Position numbers and translations under genes: made by a program. Below are positions 1 through 8,142 of a DNA stretch of 61,401 nucleotides, piece by piece; the first letter of the stretch is position 1, and each line of letters begins with the position of its first letter. Origin of the DNA: Actinomycetota bacterium (lineage in GTDB: Bacteria; Actinomycetota; Acidimicrobiia; Acidimicrobiales; Ilumatobacteraceae); NCBI GenBank assembly GCA_963169665.1, contig CAUJET010000174.1:1-61401 (forward strand). Direction: 5' to 3'. Below the pieces are notes generated by a model. It made no database searches. It was not told the origin of the DNA and saw nothing but the letters and a program-made list of their open reading frames with translations.

Positions 1-510
1 CGGCTCGTCGGCGAGCAGCAACCCGGCGCCGGCGGCCACGTGCCCGAGGCCGCGGGCCAGGAACGACCGCTGGAGCTGGCCGCCCGACAGGGTGTGCAAC
101 GGACGATCGAGCAGGTGGGCGACACCGAGCCGCTCGGCCGCCTCCACCGCTGCCGGGAGCGAGCCGCTCGATGCGAGGAGTTCGCGCACGAGCAGCGGGA
201 ACCGACCGACGGCCGGCCGCTGGGGCACCCATGCGACACGGGACCGCCGTGCCTTCCACCCGGCGCGATCGCCGGCCTGCGCACCGTCGACGGTGATCTC
301 GCCCCGACACGGCACCAGACCGAGGACCGCGCGCAGCAACGTCGACTTCCCGGCCCCGTTCGGGCCCGTGATCGCGACGTACTCACCGGGTGCGACCACG
401 AGCGACACGTCGTCGACGGCGATGGTGCTCCCCAGTCGACACCACACGTGGCTCGCGGCCAACGATGCATGTGCGCCTGCTCGCGCCCGATGCGGGACTT
501 CGTTCGACAT
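1..510 (-). CDS. ABC transporter ATP-binding protein (metal-type), C-terminus cut by window edge
   Basis: Open from the ATG at 510 (minus strand) to the window edge, giving the first 170 residues. The protein has a Walker A motif (GPNGAGKST, near residue 50), a Q-loop (WVPQRP), the ABC signature LSGGQ followed by LQRSFLARGL, and a Walker B ending in LLADEP at the edge. The short single-domain layout and signature resemble ZnuC/MntB-type metal importers. It would energise import through a permease encoded further left, which is not visible. It lies 30 bp downstream of the membrane protein at 540-2222 on the same strand, so the two may be co-transcribed. The nearby COG0523 GTPase is compatible with metal homeostasis, but the substrate is inferred. 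Confidence 0.85.
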   Translation of the reverse strand, partial: MSNEVPHRARAGAHASLAASHVWCRLGSTIAVDDVSLVVAPGEYVAITGPNGAGKSTLLRAVLGLVPCRGEITVDGAQAGDRAGWKARRSRVAWVPQRPAVGRFPLLVRELLASSGSLPAAVEAAERLGVAHLLDRPLHTLSGGQLQRSFLARGLGHVAAGAGLLLADEP

Positions 511-539
511 GTCATGCCGGAGTCGTCCCGAGTTGCGGT

Positions 540-2222
540 TCAGTTCCCGGAGAATGGCCCGAGATCGATCAGCACCCCATCGGGGCCGGCAAGCACGACC
601 TCCAGCCCGAGCGCTCTCGCCGCTGCGTCGCGGTCGCTGCCCCACCACGCTGCGTCTGCGACGGCGTAGCGCACCCCGCGCTCGCGCAGATCGGCGACGG
701 CGTCGTCGGCGGGGAACGACGCCCACAGCTCGCGCTGTTCGAACTGGCCGGGCGGGAAGAAGCCGGTGTAGCCGTTGGCCAGCGGATGGCCGTGGTCAAG
801 GCCCTGGAGCATCGCCGCGGCGGTCGGCTCGAAGTCGGCGACGCCCCGGCCCGGGGCGGGCGGGAGCATCACCACGGCGCCACCCGGATGCTCGGCGAGC
901 CATTCGATCCACACGAGGTCGGTGCGCGGCAGCGCGACCATCGGGCCGGCGCCGAGCGATGCACTCCAGCACGCGATGCCGAGGGCCACCGGCACCAGCG
1001 CTCGCACCGCTCGCCGGCGTGCCTGCCACAGGCGTTCGACGGCGATGCCCGACAGTACGGCGAGGCCCACCTGTGCCGTCGCCGTCGCGCGGAACGGCGA
1101 GCGCAGTCGAGCGAGTGCGCCGACGTGATCGATGACGAGGTCGTAGGGCCGCAGCCCGAACACGCTGAGGCGAAGACCGACGGCCATCACCGTCGCGACC
1201 ACCACGATGCCCGCCACGTAGCGCACGTGTCGCCGTCGGCGGCCGATGACCGCGCCGGCGACGCCGAGGACGAGCAGCGCGATCCCTGCCGACCGCGATC
1301 CGCCAGGGGCGAGGTCGGCCCAGGAGGCCGACCCGATGAGGATCGTCTCGTCGGTCCAGCGGACGTCGACGAGTCGTCGCTGCTGGCCGAGCACGAACGG
1401 GCCGGCGAGCGTCGCTGCGAGCGCGACCGCGAGCGCCATCGTCGTGGTGCGGTGCCGGGCGTCCGGCCACCACGTCGACCGTTCCCGCCACAGCGTCGCC
1501 CACGTCGATCGCCGCCACCACCGACGACGAGCGCTGCGGAGGGCGAGCGGCGATGCGACGCCGGCGCAGCAGACGAACAGCACCGCGTGGTAGCCGCAGG
1601 TGAGAATCGCGACCGCGACGGCCGTCCCGAGCACCGCCGCGTTCGACACCGTCGGCCGGTCGAACCAGCCGAGCAGCGCCCACAGCGCGACGAGCACCGG
1701 CCACAGCATCAGCAGCTGCACCACCCCCAGCTGGTCGAAGGCGAACGGCACGACCTGCGCGAGGCAGCCTGCGACGAGCGCCGGCCCTCTGCCGACGCCC
1801 AACCGTCGGGCGACGGCCGCAGCGGCCACTCCGTTCGCCGTGAGGGCCAGCAGCACCAGGAGTCCGTAGGCCGCGGTGGCGGGCAACACCCGGTCGAGCA
1901 CCCCGAACGCCAGGCCCGTCACCGGTTGGAGCTCACTGCGGGCGTAGGTGCCGATGAGCGGCGCGAAGATCGGCGCGTCCCACCAGTTGCTCCACGAGTG
2001 CGGCAGGGTCTCGGCGGTCCACCGCCACGACCAGAGGTTGAACCACGGCACCGTGGCGACGGGTTCGCGGCCGAGCGGGATCCTCGACCACATGCGCCAC
2101 GCGAGCGGCATCGTCGTCAGCACGGCCACGAGCGCGTGGACCAACACCTGAGCCGGCGTGTGGACGAGCACCCGTGCGGGCGCCTGCCGTCGTGCGGTGA
2201 TCCGAAGCTGCGTCGTGTCCAT
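540..2222 (-). CDS. Polytopic membrane protein, GT-C-like, function unknown
   Basis: 560 residues starting at the ATG at 2222; an upstream in-frame start at 2294 would overlap the divergent gene and add an Arg-rich tail. I count about ten hydrophobic helices, with a hydrophilic C-terminal segment from about residue 440 that has the look of an extracytoplasmic domain. A first periplasmic loop rich in Trp and acidic residues (HSWSNWWDAPIFAPL) follows helix 1. This layout recalls GT-C fold lipid-linked sugar transferases and YfhO/DUF-type membrane proteins, but no catalytic signature is clear. It is divergent from the DUF1905 gene and may share a transcript with the ABC ATPase. I do not recognise the family. 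Confidence 0.75.
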   Translation of the reverse strand: MDTTQLRITARRQAPARVLVHTPAQVLVHALVAVLTTMPLAWRMWSRIPLGREPVATVPWFNLWSWRWTAETLPHSWSNWWDAPIFAPLIGTYARSELQPVTGLAFGVLDRVLPATAAYGLLVLLALTANGVAAAAVARRLGVGRGPALVAGCLAQVVPFAFDQLGVVQLLMLWPVLVALWALLGWFDRPTVSNAAVLGTAVAVAILTCGYHAVLFVCCAGVASPLALRSARRRWWRRSTWATLWRERSTWWPDARHRTTTMALAVALAATLAGPFVLGQQRRLVDVRWTDETILIGSASWADLAPGGSRSAGIALLVLGVAGAVIGRRRRHVRYVAGIVVVATVMAVGLRLSVFGLRPYDLVIDHVGALARLRSPFRATATAQVGLAVLSGIAVERLWQARRRAVRALVPVALGIACWSASLGAGPMVALPRTDLVWIEWLAEHPGGAVVMLPPAPGRGVADFEPTAAAMLQGLDHGHPLANGYTGFFPPGQFEQRELWASFPADDAVADLRERGVRYAVADAAWWGSDRDAAARALGLEVVLAGPDGVLIDLGPFSGN

Positions 2223-2295
2223 GTGCGCGCCGAAGGTAGCCCGGTGTCGTCGGCCGCGACCCGACGCGTCGGGCGATCCGACGGCGCGCGACAAC

Positions 2296-2301
2296 TACGG
2301 T
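2296..2301 (+). promoter_or_regulatory. Candidate -10 hexamer TACGGT, 6 nt before the GTG of the DUF1905 gene
   Basis: TAnnnT hexamer at the spacing expected for a leaderless transcript; one of a recurrent set in this window. Confidence 0.35.
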
Positions 2302-2307
2302 GGCGCC

Positions 2308-2619
2308 GTGTCCTACCGGTTCCAGGCCGAGCTGTGGGTGTACCCGGGCGAGAACCCGTGGTACTTCGTGACGCTCCCGTTCGACCACGCGGACGAGATC
2401 GAGGAGCTCACCCGCACGACGTCGACCCAGCGTGGCTTCGGCTCGGTGCGAGTGCGCGTCACGGTCGGCAGCACCACCTGGGCGACCTCCGTCTTCCCCG
2501 ACAACAAGGCCAAGTCGTACGTGCTCCCGATGAAGAAGCAGGTGCGCACGGCCGAGCGGCTCACCGAGGGAGCCCCGGTCGACGTGCTGCTCGAACTGGT
2601 CGACATCCCGGGCGCATGA
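2308..2619 (+). CDS. DUF1905 domain protein
   Basis: 103 residues from the GTG at 2308, which begins SYRFQAELWVYPGENPWYFV. The pattern of an aromatic-rich first strand, LP-D/E-a-D-I, then a Gly-rich segment and a terminal strand ending in LELVDIPGA matches the DUF1905 fold, a small beta-barrel often found alone or fused to YdeI-like domains. No enzyme role is established for the family. It is the first gene of a translationally coupled trio: its stop TGA overlaps the ATG of the COG0523 GTPase (ATGA at 2616-2619). The longer open frame back to 2158 is antisense to the membrane protein and lacks DUF1905-like sequence, so the internal GTG was preferred. Confidence 0.85.
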   Translation: MSYRFQAELWVYPGENPWYFVTLPFDHADEIEELTRTTSTQRGFGSVRVRVTVGSTTWATSVFPDNKAKSYVLPMKKQVRTAERLTEGAPVDVLLELVDIPGA

Positions 2620-3608
2620 CACGCATCCCGGTCACCGTGCTCGGCGGCTACCTCGGCGCGGGCAAGACCACGCTCCTCAACCACCTGCTCGCGACGGCCG
2701 ACGGCGAACGCATCGCCGTGCTGGTCAACGACTTCGGGTCGATCGACATCGACGCGGCGCTGGTGCAGTCGCACGACGGCGACACGATCCAACTCGCCAA
2801 CGGATGCATCTGCTGCTCGCTCGCCGAGGGCTTCGCCCAGGCGATGGAGCGGATCGACGCCCGCAGGCCCCGAGCCGACCGAGTCGTGATCGAGGCGAGT
2901 GGTGTGGCCGACCCGTCCGCCGTCGCCCAGTACGCACACCTGCCCGGCTTCCGCCTCGATGCCGTCGTGGTGCTCGCCGACGCCGAGACGATCCGGTCGC
3001 GCACCACCGACCGGTACGTCGGACGCCAGGTGCGCGAGCAACTGCAGCGCGCCGACGTGATCGTGCTCAACAAGGTCGACCTGATCGACGAACGCGTTCA
3101 CGACGAACTGTGCACCTGGCTGGCCGGCCTCGCTCCCACCACGACCGTGCTGTCGACGACGGAGGCGCGTGTCGATCGCCACGTGTTGTTCGAGCCCCGC
3201 GAGTCGACCACGCCCGCAACGACGCCCGCACCGACGGCCGCAACGATGCCCGCAACGACACACGAGGCGGTGCACCGCACCTGGACCCTGGTCGGCGATC
3301 GGCCGATCGACCGCACGAGCACCGAACGGCTGCTCGCCGCGCTGCCCCCGTCGGTGGTGCGCGCCAAGGGTCTGGTCGCATTCGTCGACGATCCCGAGCG
3401 GCGCGTGATCCACAAGGTCGGCGCCCGCCTCACCGTGTCCGCGGCGCCGCCACCGCCACCGCCACCGCCATCGGACGGCGCGTCCGCAGATGCACCTGCG
3501 TGCCGGCTCGTGTTCGTGGCCACCCCGGCACCCGGCCAGGATGCCACGATGTCCCGACTGGCTACCGACCTCGGCCTCACCCTCGTCCTCCCGGAGCAAC
3601 ACCGATGA
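2616..3608 (+). CDS. COG0523 (CobW/ZNG1-type) metallochaperone GTPase
   Basis: 330 residues. Walker A GGYLGAGKTT at 10-19, the metal-binding GCICC motif at 63-67, and the G4 motif NKVD at 152-155 define the COG0523 family, GTPases that deliver Zn, Co or other metals to client enzymes. The C-terminal CobW_C domain follows at about 230-330. Two low-complexity linkers are notable: a Thr/Ala/Pro stretch near 195-215 and eight consecutive prolines near 285. The His-rich loop of many zinc ZNG1/YciC proteins is absent. Four-nt overlaps with the DUF1905 gene before it and the amidohydrolase after it suggest a single operon, and make the amidohydrolase a plausible client (inference). Confidence 0.92.
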   Translation: MTRIPVTVLGGYLGAGKTTLLNHLLATADGERIAVLVNDFGSIDIDAALVQSHDGDTIQLANGCICCSLAEGFAQAMERIDARRPRADRVVIEASGVADPSAVAQYAHLPGFRLDAVVVLADAETIRSRTTDRYVGRQVREQLQRADVIVLNKVDLIDERVHDELCTWLAGLAPTTTVLSTTEARVDRHVLFEPRESTTPATTPAPTAATMPATTHEAVHRTWTLVGDRPIDRTSTERLLAALPPSVVRAKGLVAFVDDPERRVIHKVGARLTVSAAPPPPPPPPSDGASADAPACRLVFVATPAPGQDATMSRLATDLGLTLVLPEQHR

Positions 3609-5260
3609 GCAGCCCGATCACCGTCTTCGTCGCGAAGCAGATCATCACCATGAACCGGTCGAACCCCCTGGGCACCCACGTCGCGGTGCGCGACGGCAGG
3701 GTGCTCGGCGTCGGCACGCTCGACGAGGTGGCGGCCTGGGGCGAGCACGACCTCGACGACACGTTCCGCGACCAGGTGCTCGTGCCCGGCATGATCGAGG
3801 TGCACTCGCACGCGTTCGAGGGCATGACCGGATCGGTCCCCTACCAGGGCTGGTTCGACCGGATGGCCCCCGACGGACGGACCCTGCCCGGCATCCGCTC
3901 GTTCGAAGCGTTGATCGACGACCTCCGGCGCCTCGACGCCGAGATGGACGATCCCGACGAGCCGCTCGTGACGGTCGGGTTCGACCCCGTCTACTTCGAC
4001 GGCGCACGGCTCGATCGCACCCACCTCGATGCCGTGTCCCTCACGCGTCCGATCTTCCTGTTCCACGCGAGTGCCCATCTGGCCACGGTGAACACGGCGA
4101 TGCTCACGTCGAGCGGCATCACGCGCGACACGCCGGCCGCCGGCGTGGTGCGTGGCCCCGACGGTGAGCCGAACGGCGAGCTCCAGGAGATGCCGGCGAT
4201 CTCGCTCGCCGCCACGGCCGTGTCGAAGCTGTTCCGGATCATCAGCCGCGAGGACACGATCTGGAACCTCGGACGCATGGCCCGACAGGTCGGACTCACC
4301 TCCGTCGGCGACCTCGGCGGTCAGCTGCTCGCCGCCCCGCACCTGATCGAGCGGTGGATCCGGATCGTGAACGATGCCGCCTTTCCGGCCCGGGTGACGG
4401 TGCACAACCTCGGGTCCGCCCCCGGCTCCGACGGCGACTTCGAGTCGGCCGCTCGCGACCTCGCCGCCCTGCGCGCCACCCAGCAGTCCGACAAGCTCCG
4501 CTTCCCCGGTGTGAAGTTCGTGCTCGACGGCTCGATCCAGGGTTGGACGGCCGTCATGAACTGGCCCGGCTACATCACCGGCACCGACCACGGCCAGATG
4601 CTCACCGTGCCCGAGCAGTTCGTCGACTGGGCGCGGCCGTTCCACCGGGCCGGCATCCCCATCCACATCCACTGCAACGGCACGGCCACCATCGACCTGG
4701 CGATCGACACCGTCGATCAACTGCTGCGCGAGTACACGTGGCTCGATCACCGCCACACCGTCCAGCACTCGCAGCTCACCACCGAGGCCCAGTTCCGGCG
4801 GATGAAGAACCTCGGGATGTGCGCCAACATCTTCGCCAACCACCTCTGGTACTGGGGCGACGTCCACTACGAGCGCACGGTCGGCCCCGAGCGGGCGAAC
4901 CGGCTCGAACCGTGCGGCACCGCGACGCGCCTCGGCGTGCCGTTCTCGCTGCACAGCGACGCCAACGTCACCCCGCTCGGCCCGCTGCACCTCATCTGGT
5001 GCGCCGTCAACCGACTCACCCCGAAGGGACGAGTGCTCGGCGAGCACGAGAAGATCAGCGCGTACGACGCGCTGTGGGCCGTCACGCAGGGAGCCGCCTA
5101 CCAGCTGCACCTCGACCACCTGATGGGCAGCATCGAGTGCGGCAAGTACGCCGACTTCGCCGTGCTGGCCGAGTCGCCGCTCGACGTCGACCCGCTGCAC
5201 ATCCGCGACATCGAGGTGTGGGGCACCGTGCTCGGCGGGGTGAAGCAACAGGCCGAATGA
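3605..5260 (+). CDS. YtcJ-type amidohydrolase (COG1574 family)
   Basis: 551 residues, starting at the ATG that overlaps the preceding stop. It is a metal-dependent hydrolase of the amidohydrolase superfamily: HxH metal ligands at 67-69 (VHSHAFEG), HIHCNG near 353, and the C-terminal catalytic Asp in HSDAN near 450. The N-terminal ITMNRSNP and the phrase VRDGRVLGVGTLDE form the composite beta-sandwich. The C-terminal GSIECGKYADFAVL is characteristic of YtcJ-like imidase/amidase members. Characterised relatives hydrolyse exocyclic amides or formamides; the substrate here is unknown. Coupling to the COG0523 chaperone suggests metal loading by its neighbour. It lies just before the SDR that opens the catabolic block. 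Confidence 0.92.
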   Translation: MSSPITVFVAKQIITMNRSNPLGTHVAVRDGRVLGVGTLDEVAAWGEHDLDDTFRDQVLVPGMIEVHSHAFEGMTGSVPYQGWFDRMAPDGRTLPGIRSFEALIDDLRRLDAEMDDPDEPLVTVGFDPVYFDGARLDRTHLDAVSLTRPIFLFHASAHLATVNTAMLTSSGITRDTPAAGVVRGPDGEPNGELQEMPAISLAATAVSKLFRIISREDTIWNLGRMARQVGLTSVGDLGGQLLAAPHLIERWIRIVNDAAFPARVTVHNLGSAPGSDGDFESAARDLAALRATQQSDKLRFPGVKFVLDGSIQGWTAVMNWPGYITGTDHGQMLTVPEQFVDWARPFHRAGIPIHIHCNGTATIDLAIDTVDQLLREYTWLDHRHTVQHSQLTTEAQFRRMKNLGMCANIFANHLWYWGDVHYERTVGPERANRLEPCGTATRLGVPFSLHSDANVTPLGPLHLIWCAVNRLTPKGRVLGEHEKISAYDALWAVTQGAAYQLHLDHLMGSIECGKYADFAVLAESPLDVDPLHIRDIEVWGTVLGGVKQQAE

Positions 5261-5372
5261 GCGCAGGGCGCCGCGCCTCCGGTCATGGCGAGCGGGCCAT
5301 TCTGACCTAGCGTCGCCGCCGCTCGGCCGATCGTCATTGGGGGCGACCCGGCCACGGACACGAGGAGCGAGC

Positions 5373-6122
5373 GTGCACAGTTTCGATCTGCAGGGGAAGG
5401 TCGCCGTCGTCACCGGGGGCGGCCAGGGCATCGGCGAGGGGATCGCCAAGACGTTCGCCGGTGCAGGCGCCGCGGTGGTGATCGCAGCACGCCACGTCGA
5501 CCGCGTGCAGCGGGTGACCGACGAGATCAACGCCGGCGGCGGCAGGGCCATCGCCGTGCCCACCGACGTCACCGACACAGCCGCGCTCATCGCACTGGCG
5601 GACGCTGCCGTGAACACCTTCGGCGGGCTCGACGTCTGGGTGAACAACGCCGGTGGCTCCACCGTGCGCACCCCGCTGCGCGAGCTCTCCGACGAGGACT
5701 GGGATGCGTGCATCCGACTGAACCTGACGGCCGTGTGGAAGGCCTCGATGATCGCGGCCGAGCGCATGACCGCCGGCGGCACGATCATCAACGTCACGTC
5801 GCCGGCAGCCACGCGCGGCGTGCCCGGCAGCGGCCACTACGGCGCGGCAAAGGCCGGCGTGAACTCGTTGACGATGACGATGGCGCTGGAGCTCGCACCC
5901 ACGATCCGAGTGAACGGTGTCGCCCCCGGCTACGTGCCGACCGAGGTGATGATGACGGCACTGTCGATGGACGTGCCCGCCCTCGAGAAGATGGCCGACT
6001 CGCGCATCCCGTTGAAGCGGCTCGGCACCCCTGACGACATCGCGGCGGCCGCGCTCTACCTCGCGTGCGACGGTGGCAGCTGGGTCACCGGCCAGACGAT
6101 CACGGTGGCCGGCGGCCTCTGA
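5373..6122 (+). CDS. Short-chain dehydrogenase/reductase (classical SDR)
   Basis: 249 residues from the GTG at 5373, preceded by a GAGGAGC Shine-Dalgarno. The cofactor-binding TGGGQGIG at 14-21, NNAG, and catalytic Tyr156/Lys160 in YGAAK are all present, as is the C-terminal GxWVTGQTITVAGG end typical of FabG-like enzymes. The Arg at the end of beta-2 (AARHVDRV) favours NADP(H) but does not settle it. No insertion of the kind that marks mycofactocin-dependent SDRs is visible. It converges on the permease gene at 6162 across a 12-bp hairpin. The substrate is unknown; the context suggests oxidation of an alcohol intermediate in the catabolic block. Confidence 0.93.
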   Translation: MHSFDLQGKVAVVTGGGQGIGEGIAKTFAGAGAAVVIAARHVDRVQRVTDEINAGGGRAIAVPTDVTDTAALIALADAAVNTFGGLDVWVNNAGGSTVRTPLRELSDEDWDACIRLNLTAVWKASMIAAERMTAGGTIINVTSPAATRGVPGSGHYGAAKAGVNSLTMTMALELAPTIRVNGVAPGYVPTEVMMTALSMDVPALEKMADSRIPLKRLGTPDDIAAAALYLACDGGSWVTGQTITVAGGL

Positions 6123-6141
6123 GCAACCGTTCGGCTCGTTG

Positions 6142-6168
6142 GGCCTGAGGTCCGTCGGACCTCAGGCC
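6142..6168. terminator. Bidirectional terminator, 12-bp stem, 3-nt loop
   Basis: GGCCTGAGGTCC (6142-6153) pairs perfectly with GGACCTCAGGCC (6157-6168). It lies between convergent genes and contains the stop codon of the permease (6162-6164). Confidence 0.75.
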
Positions 6169-7034
6169 GTCGACCGGTGGAAGGCGACGCCGAGGGTGGC
6201 GGGCGTCCGGCTCCGTCGGCCGCGCACCACCATCGCCACCAGCGTCACCACGTAGGGCAGGGCGAGGAACACCTCGTACGGCACGCCGGTGTCGGTGCCC
6301 TGGATGCGCAGCTGAGCGGCATCGCACACGCCGAACAGGAACGCGCCGACGACGCACGGCACCGGCTTCCAGCCGGCGAACACCACGAGCGCGAGCGCCA
6401 CCCAGCCGCGCCCGGCGGTGACGTTCTGGATGAACAGTCCGAGCGGGCCGCACACGAGCACCGCGCCGCCGAGGCCGGCGAGGGCGGAGCCGCCGATCGT
6501 GGTGAAGAACCGGGTGCGCTGCACCGAGTAGCCGAGGGCGTCGACCGCGACCGGCGACTCGCCCGTGGCGGTGAGCACGAGGCCCGACAGGGTCGACCGC
6601 AACAACACCACGACGATGCCGAGCACCACCAGCGTGAGGATCACGAGCGGCGGCATCGAGATGCGCTCGATGCGCGGCGGGCTCTGGCCGATGTCGTACG
6701 AGCCCTCGTACACGTACGTGGTGGCGCTCACCGCGATGAGACTGAACGCGAGCCCGGCCACCACCTGGTTCGCCGCGAGGTAGACGACCGCACCACCGAG
6801 CAGCGCACCGCACAGCCCGCCGATCACGAGGCCGGCGAACAGCCCCACCCAGGGCGACCCGGTCGAGTCGGTGACGAGGTAGCCGGCGAGTGCGCCGCAG
6901 AGCATGAGCCCTTCGAGGCCGAGATTCAGCACACCCGAGCGTTCGCACAGCAGGGCACCGAGCGCGGCGAGCGCGACGGGCAGCGCCAGTCGGAGCCCGG
7001 CCGCGAGAGTGTCGATCGACAGGACGGCGTCCAC
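6162..7034 (-). CDS. BMP-type ABC importer, permease 2 (NupQ/YufQ-like)
   Basis: 290 residues, GTG start at 7034, one base downstream of the stop of the first permease. It has about eight or nine hydrophobic helices and the family hallmark LCERSGVLNLGLEGLMLCGAL near residue 30, which is diagnostic for BPD_transp_2 permeases of nucleoside/simple-sugar uptake systems that work with BMP-family lipoproteins. Two different permeases plus a tandem ATPase and a BMP lipoprotein (6162-10821, all minus strand) form a complete importer. Known systems of this type (BmpDEFG, RnsABCD, NupABC) carry purine and pyrimidine nucleosides. Guanine deaminase downstream in the block supports a nucleobase-like substrate here (inference). 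Confidence 0.93.
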   Translation of the reverse strand: MDAVLSIDTLAAGLRLALPVALAALGALLCERSGVLNLGLEGLMLCGALAGYLVTDSTGSPWVGLFAGLVIGGLCGALLGGAVVYLAANQVVAGLAFSLIAVSATTYVYEGSYDIGQSPPRIERISMPPLVILTLVVLGIVVVLLRSTLSGLVLTATGESPVAVDALGYSVQRTRFFTTIGGSALAGLGGAVLVCGPLGLFIQNVTAGRGWVALALVVFAGWKPVPCVVGAFLFGVCDAAQLRIQGTDTGVPYEVFLALPYVVTLVAMVVRGRRSRTPATLGVAFHRSTA

Positions 7035-7035
7035 G

Positions 7036-8142
7036 TCACGGCCTCCTGAGCTCGATGCGGCCGGCGATCGCGTCGGCCAGCACCACGAAGATGATGATCA
7101 ACGCCTGCAACAGACCCGTGAGCGACGAGGGCAGATCGTAGGTGCGCTCGGCGACGTCGAGCCCGATCGTGAGGCCCGACAACCCGAGTCCGGCGAGCAG
7201 CACACCGACGAGGTTCATCCGCCCCAGCAGCGCCACCAGGATCGCGGTGTAGCCGTAGCCGACGCTGAACTCGGCGTTGATCCGCTGCGTGACGCCGGCG
7301 ACCTGGATGTAGCCCGCGATGCCCGCCAGCGCACCCACGAGGCCGAGCACACCGAACATCACGCGCGACTCGCGGACCTCGTTGGCGCCCAAGGCGTTCG
7401 GGTTGTGGCCCAGCACGTCGGCCCGGTAACCGAACCGGGTCCGCGACATCACGACCGACAGCACCGGCACGACGATCAACGCGATCACGAAGCCGAGGTG
7501 GGTGTTCAGCCCGGGCACGATCGGCAGCGCGGCGTCGCCGATCATGCGGCTCGCGGGGATGAACGACTCGGGGTCGCGGATGCCCACGCGGATCGCCCAC
7601 TGCATGATCGCGATGCCGACGTAGGTGAGCAGCAGGCTGGAGATCACGATGTTGGTGCCGAACCGTGTGTTGAGCGCGGCCGAGATGCAGCTCCACGCAC
7701 TTCCGGCGATGGCGGCGATCACGAGGCAGCCGACGATGAGCAACGGCGACGGCAGGTCGCGGACGCCGCCGGCCGTGGCCCATGCCGTGGCGGCGACGGC
7801 GCCGATCACGTACTGGCCCTCGGCGCCGATCGTGTAGAGCGACGAGCGGTATGCGATCGCGAGACCGCACCCCATCAGCACGAGGGGCGTCGCGCCGATC
7901 GCGGTGTTGCGCAGCCCGCGGTTCTCGACGAACACGCCGCGGAACACCTCGGCGTACACGGCGAGCGGGTTTGATCCCTCCAGCGCGATGAGCACCGCGC
8001 CGACCAGCAGCGAGGCGAGCACCGCACCGGCGGGCACGCCGATCGTGCTGACGAGTCGACGCCGGTCGACGCCGCCGGCCGCGACCTCGACGCCGGAGCC
8101 GCCCGCACCGGACGTGCCAGGGTCGACGGTGACGGCGCTCAC
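7036..8142 (-). CDS. BMP-type ABC importer, permease 1 (NupP/YufP-like)
   Basis: 368 residues from a GTG at 8142 that overlaps the ATPase stop (GTGA). The N-terminus has a Gly-rich cytoplasmic tail of about 30 residues, then eight to ten helices. The segment LFRG-type FVENRGLRNTAIGATPLVLMG and IGAEGQYVIGAVAATA is typical of the first permease of nucleoside importers. The last helices run through GLLQALIIIFVVLADAI. The position between ATPase and second permease, with 4-nt and 1-nt junctions, indicates translational coupling within one operon. Confidence 0.93.
   Translation of the reverse strand: MSAVTVDPGTSGAGGSGVEVAAGGVDRRRLVSTIGVPAGAVLASLLVGAVLIALEGSNPLAVYAEVFRGVFVENRGLRNTAIGATPLVLMGCGLAIAYRSSLYTIGAEGQYVIGAVAATAWATAGGVRDLPSPLLIVGCLVIAAIAGSAWSCISAALNTRFGTNIVISSLLLTYVGIAIMQWAIRVGIRDPESFIPASRMIGDAALPIVPGLNTHLGFVIALIVVPVLSVVMSRTRFGYRADVLGHNPNALGANEVRESRVMFGVLGLVGALAGIAGYIQVAGVTQRINAEFSVGYGYTAILVALLGRMNLVGVLLAGLGLSGLTIGLDVAERTYDLPSSLTGLLQALIIIFVVLADAIAGRIELRRP

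Noticed and set aside
390..2615. The long upstream extension in frame with the COG0523 gene
   Set aside because: This part is antisense to the membrane protein and Arg rich. The GTPase has a proper ATG at 2616 coupled to the DUF1905 stop.
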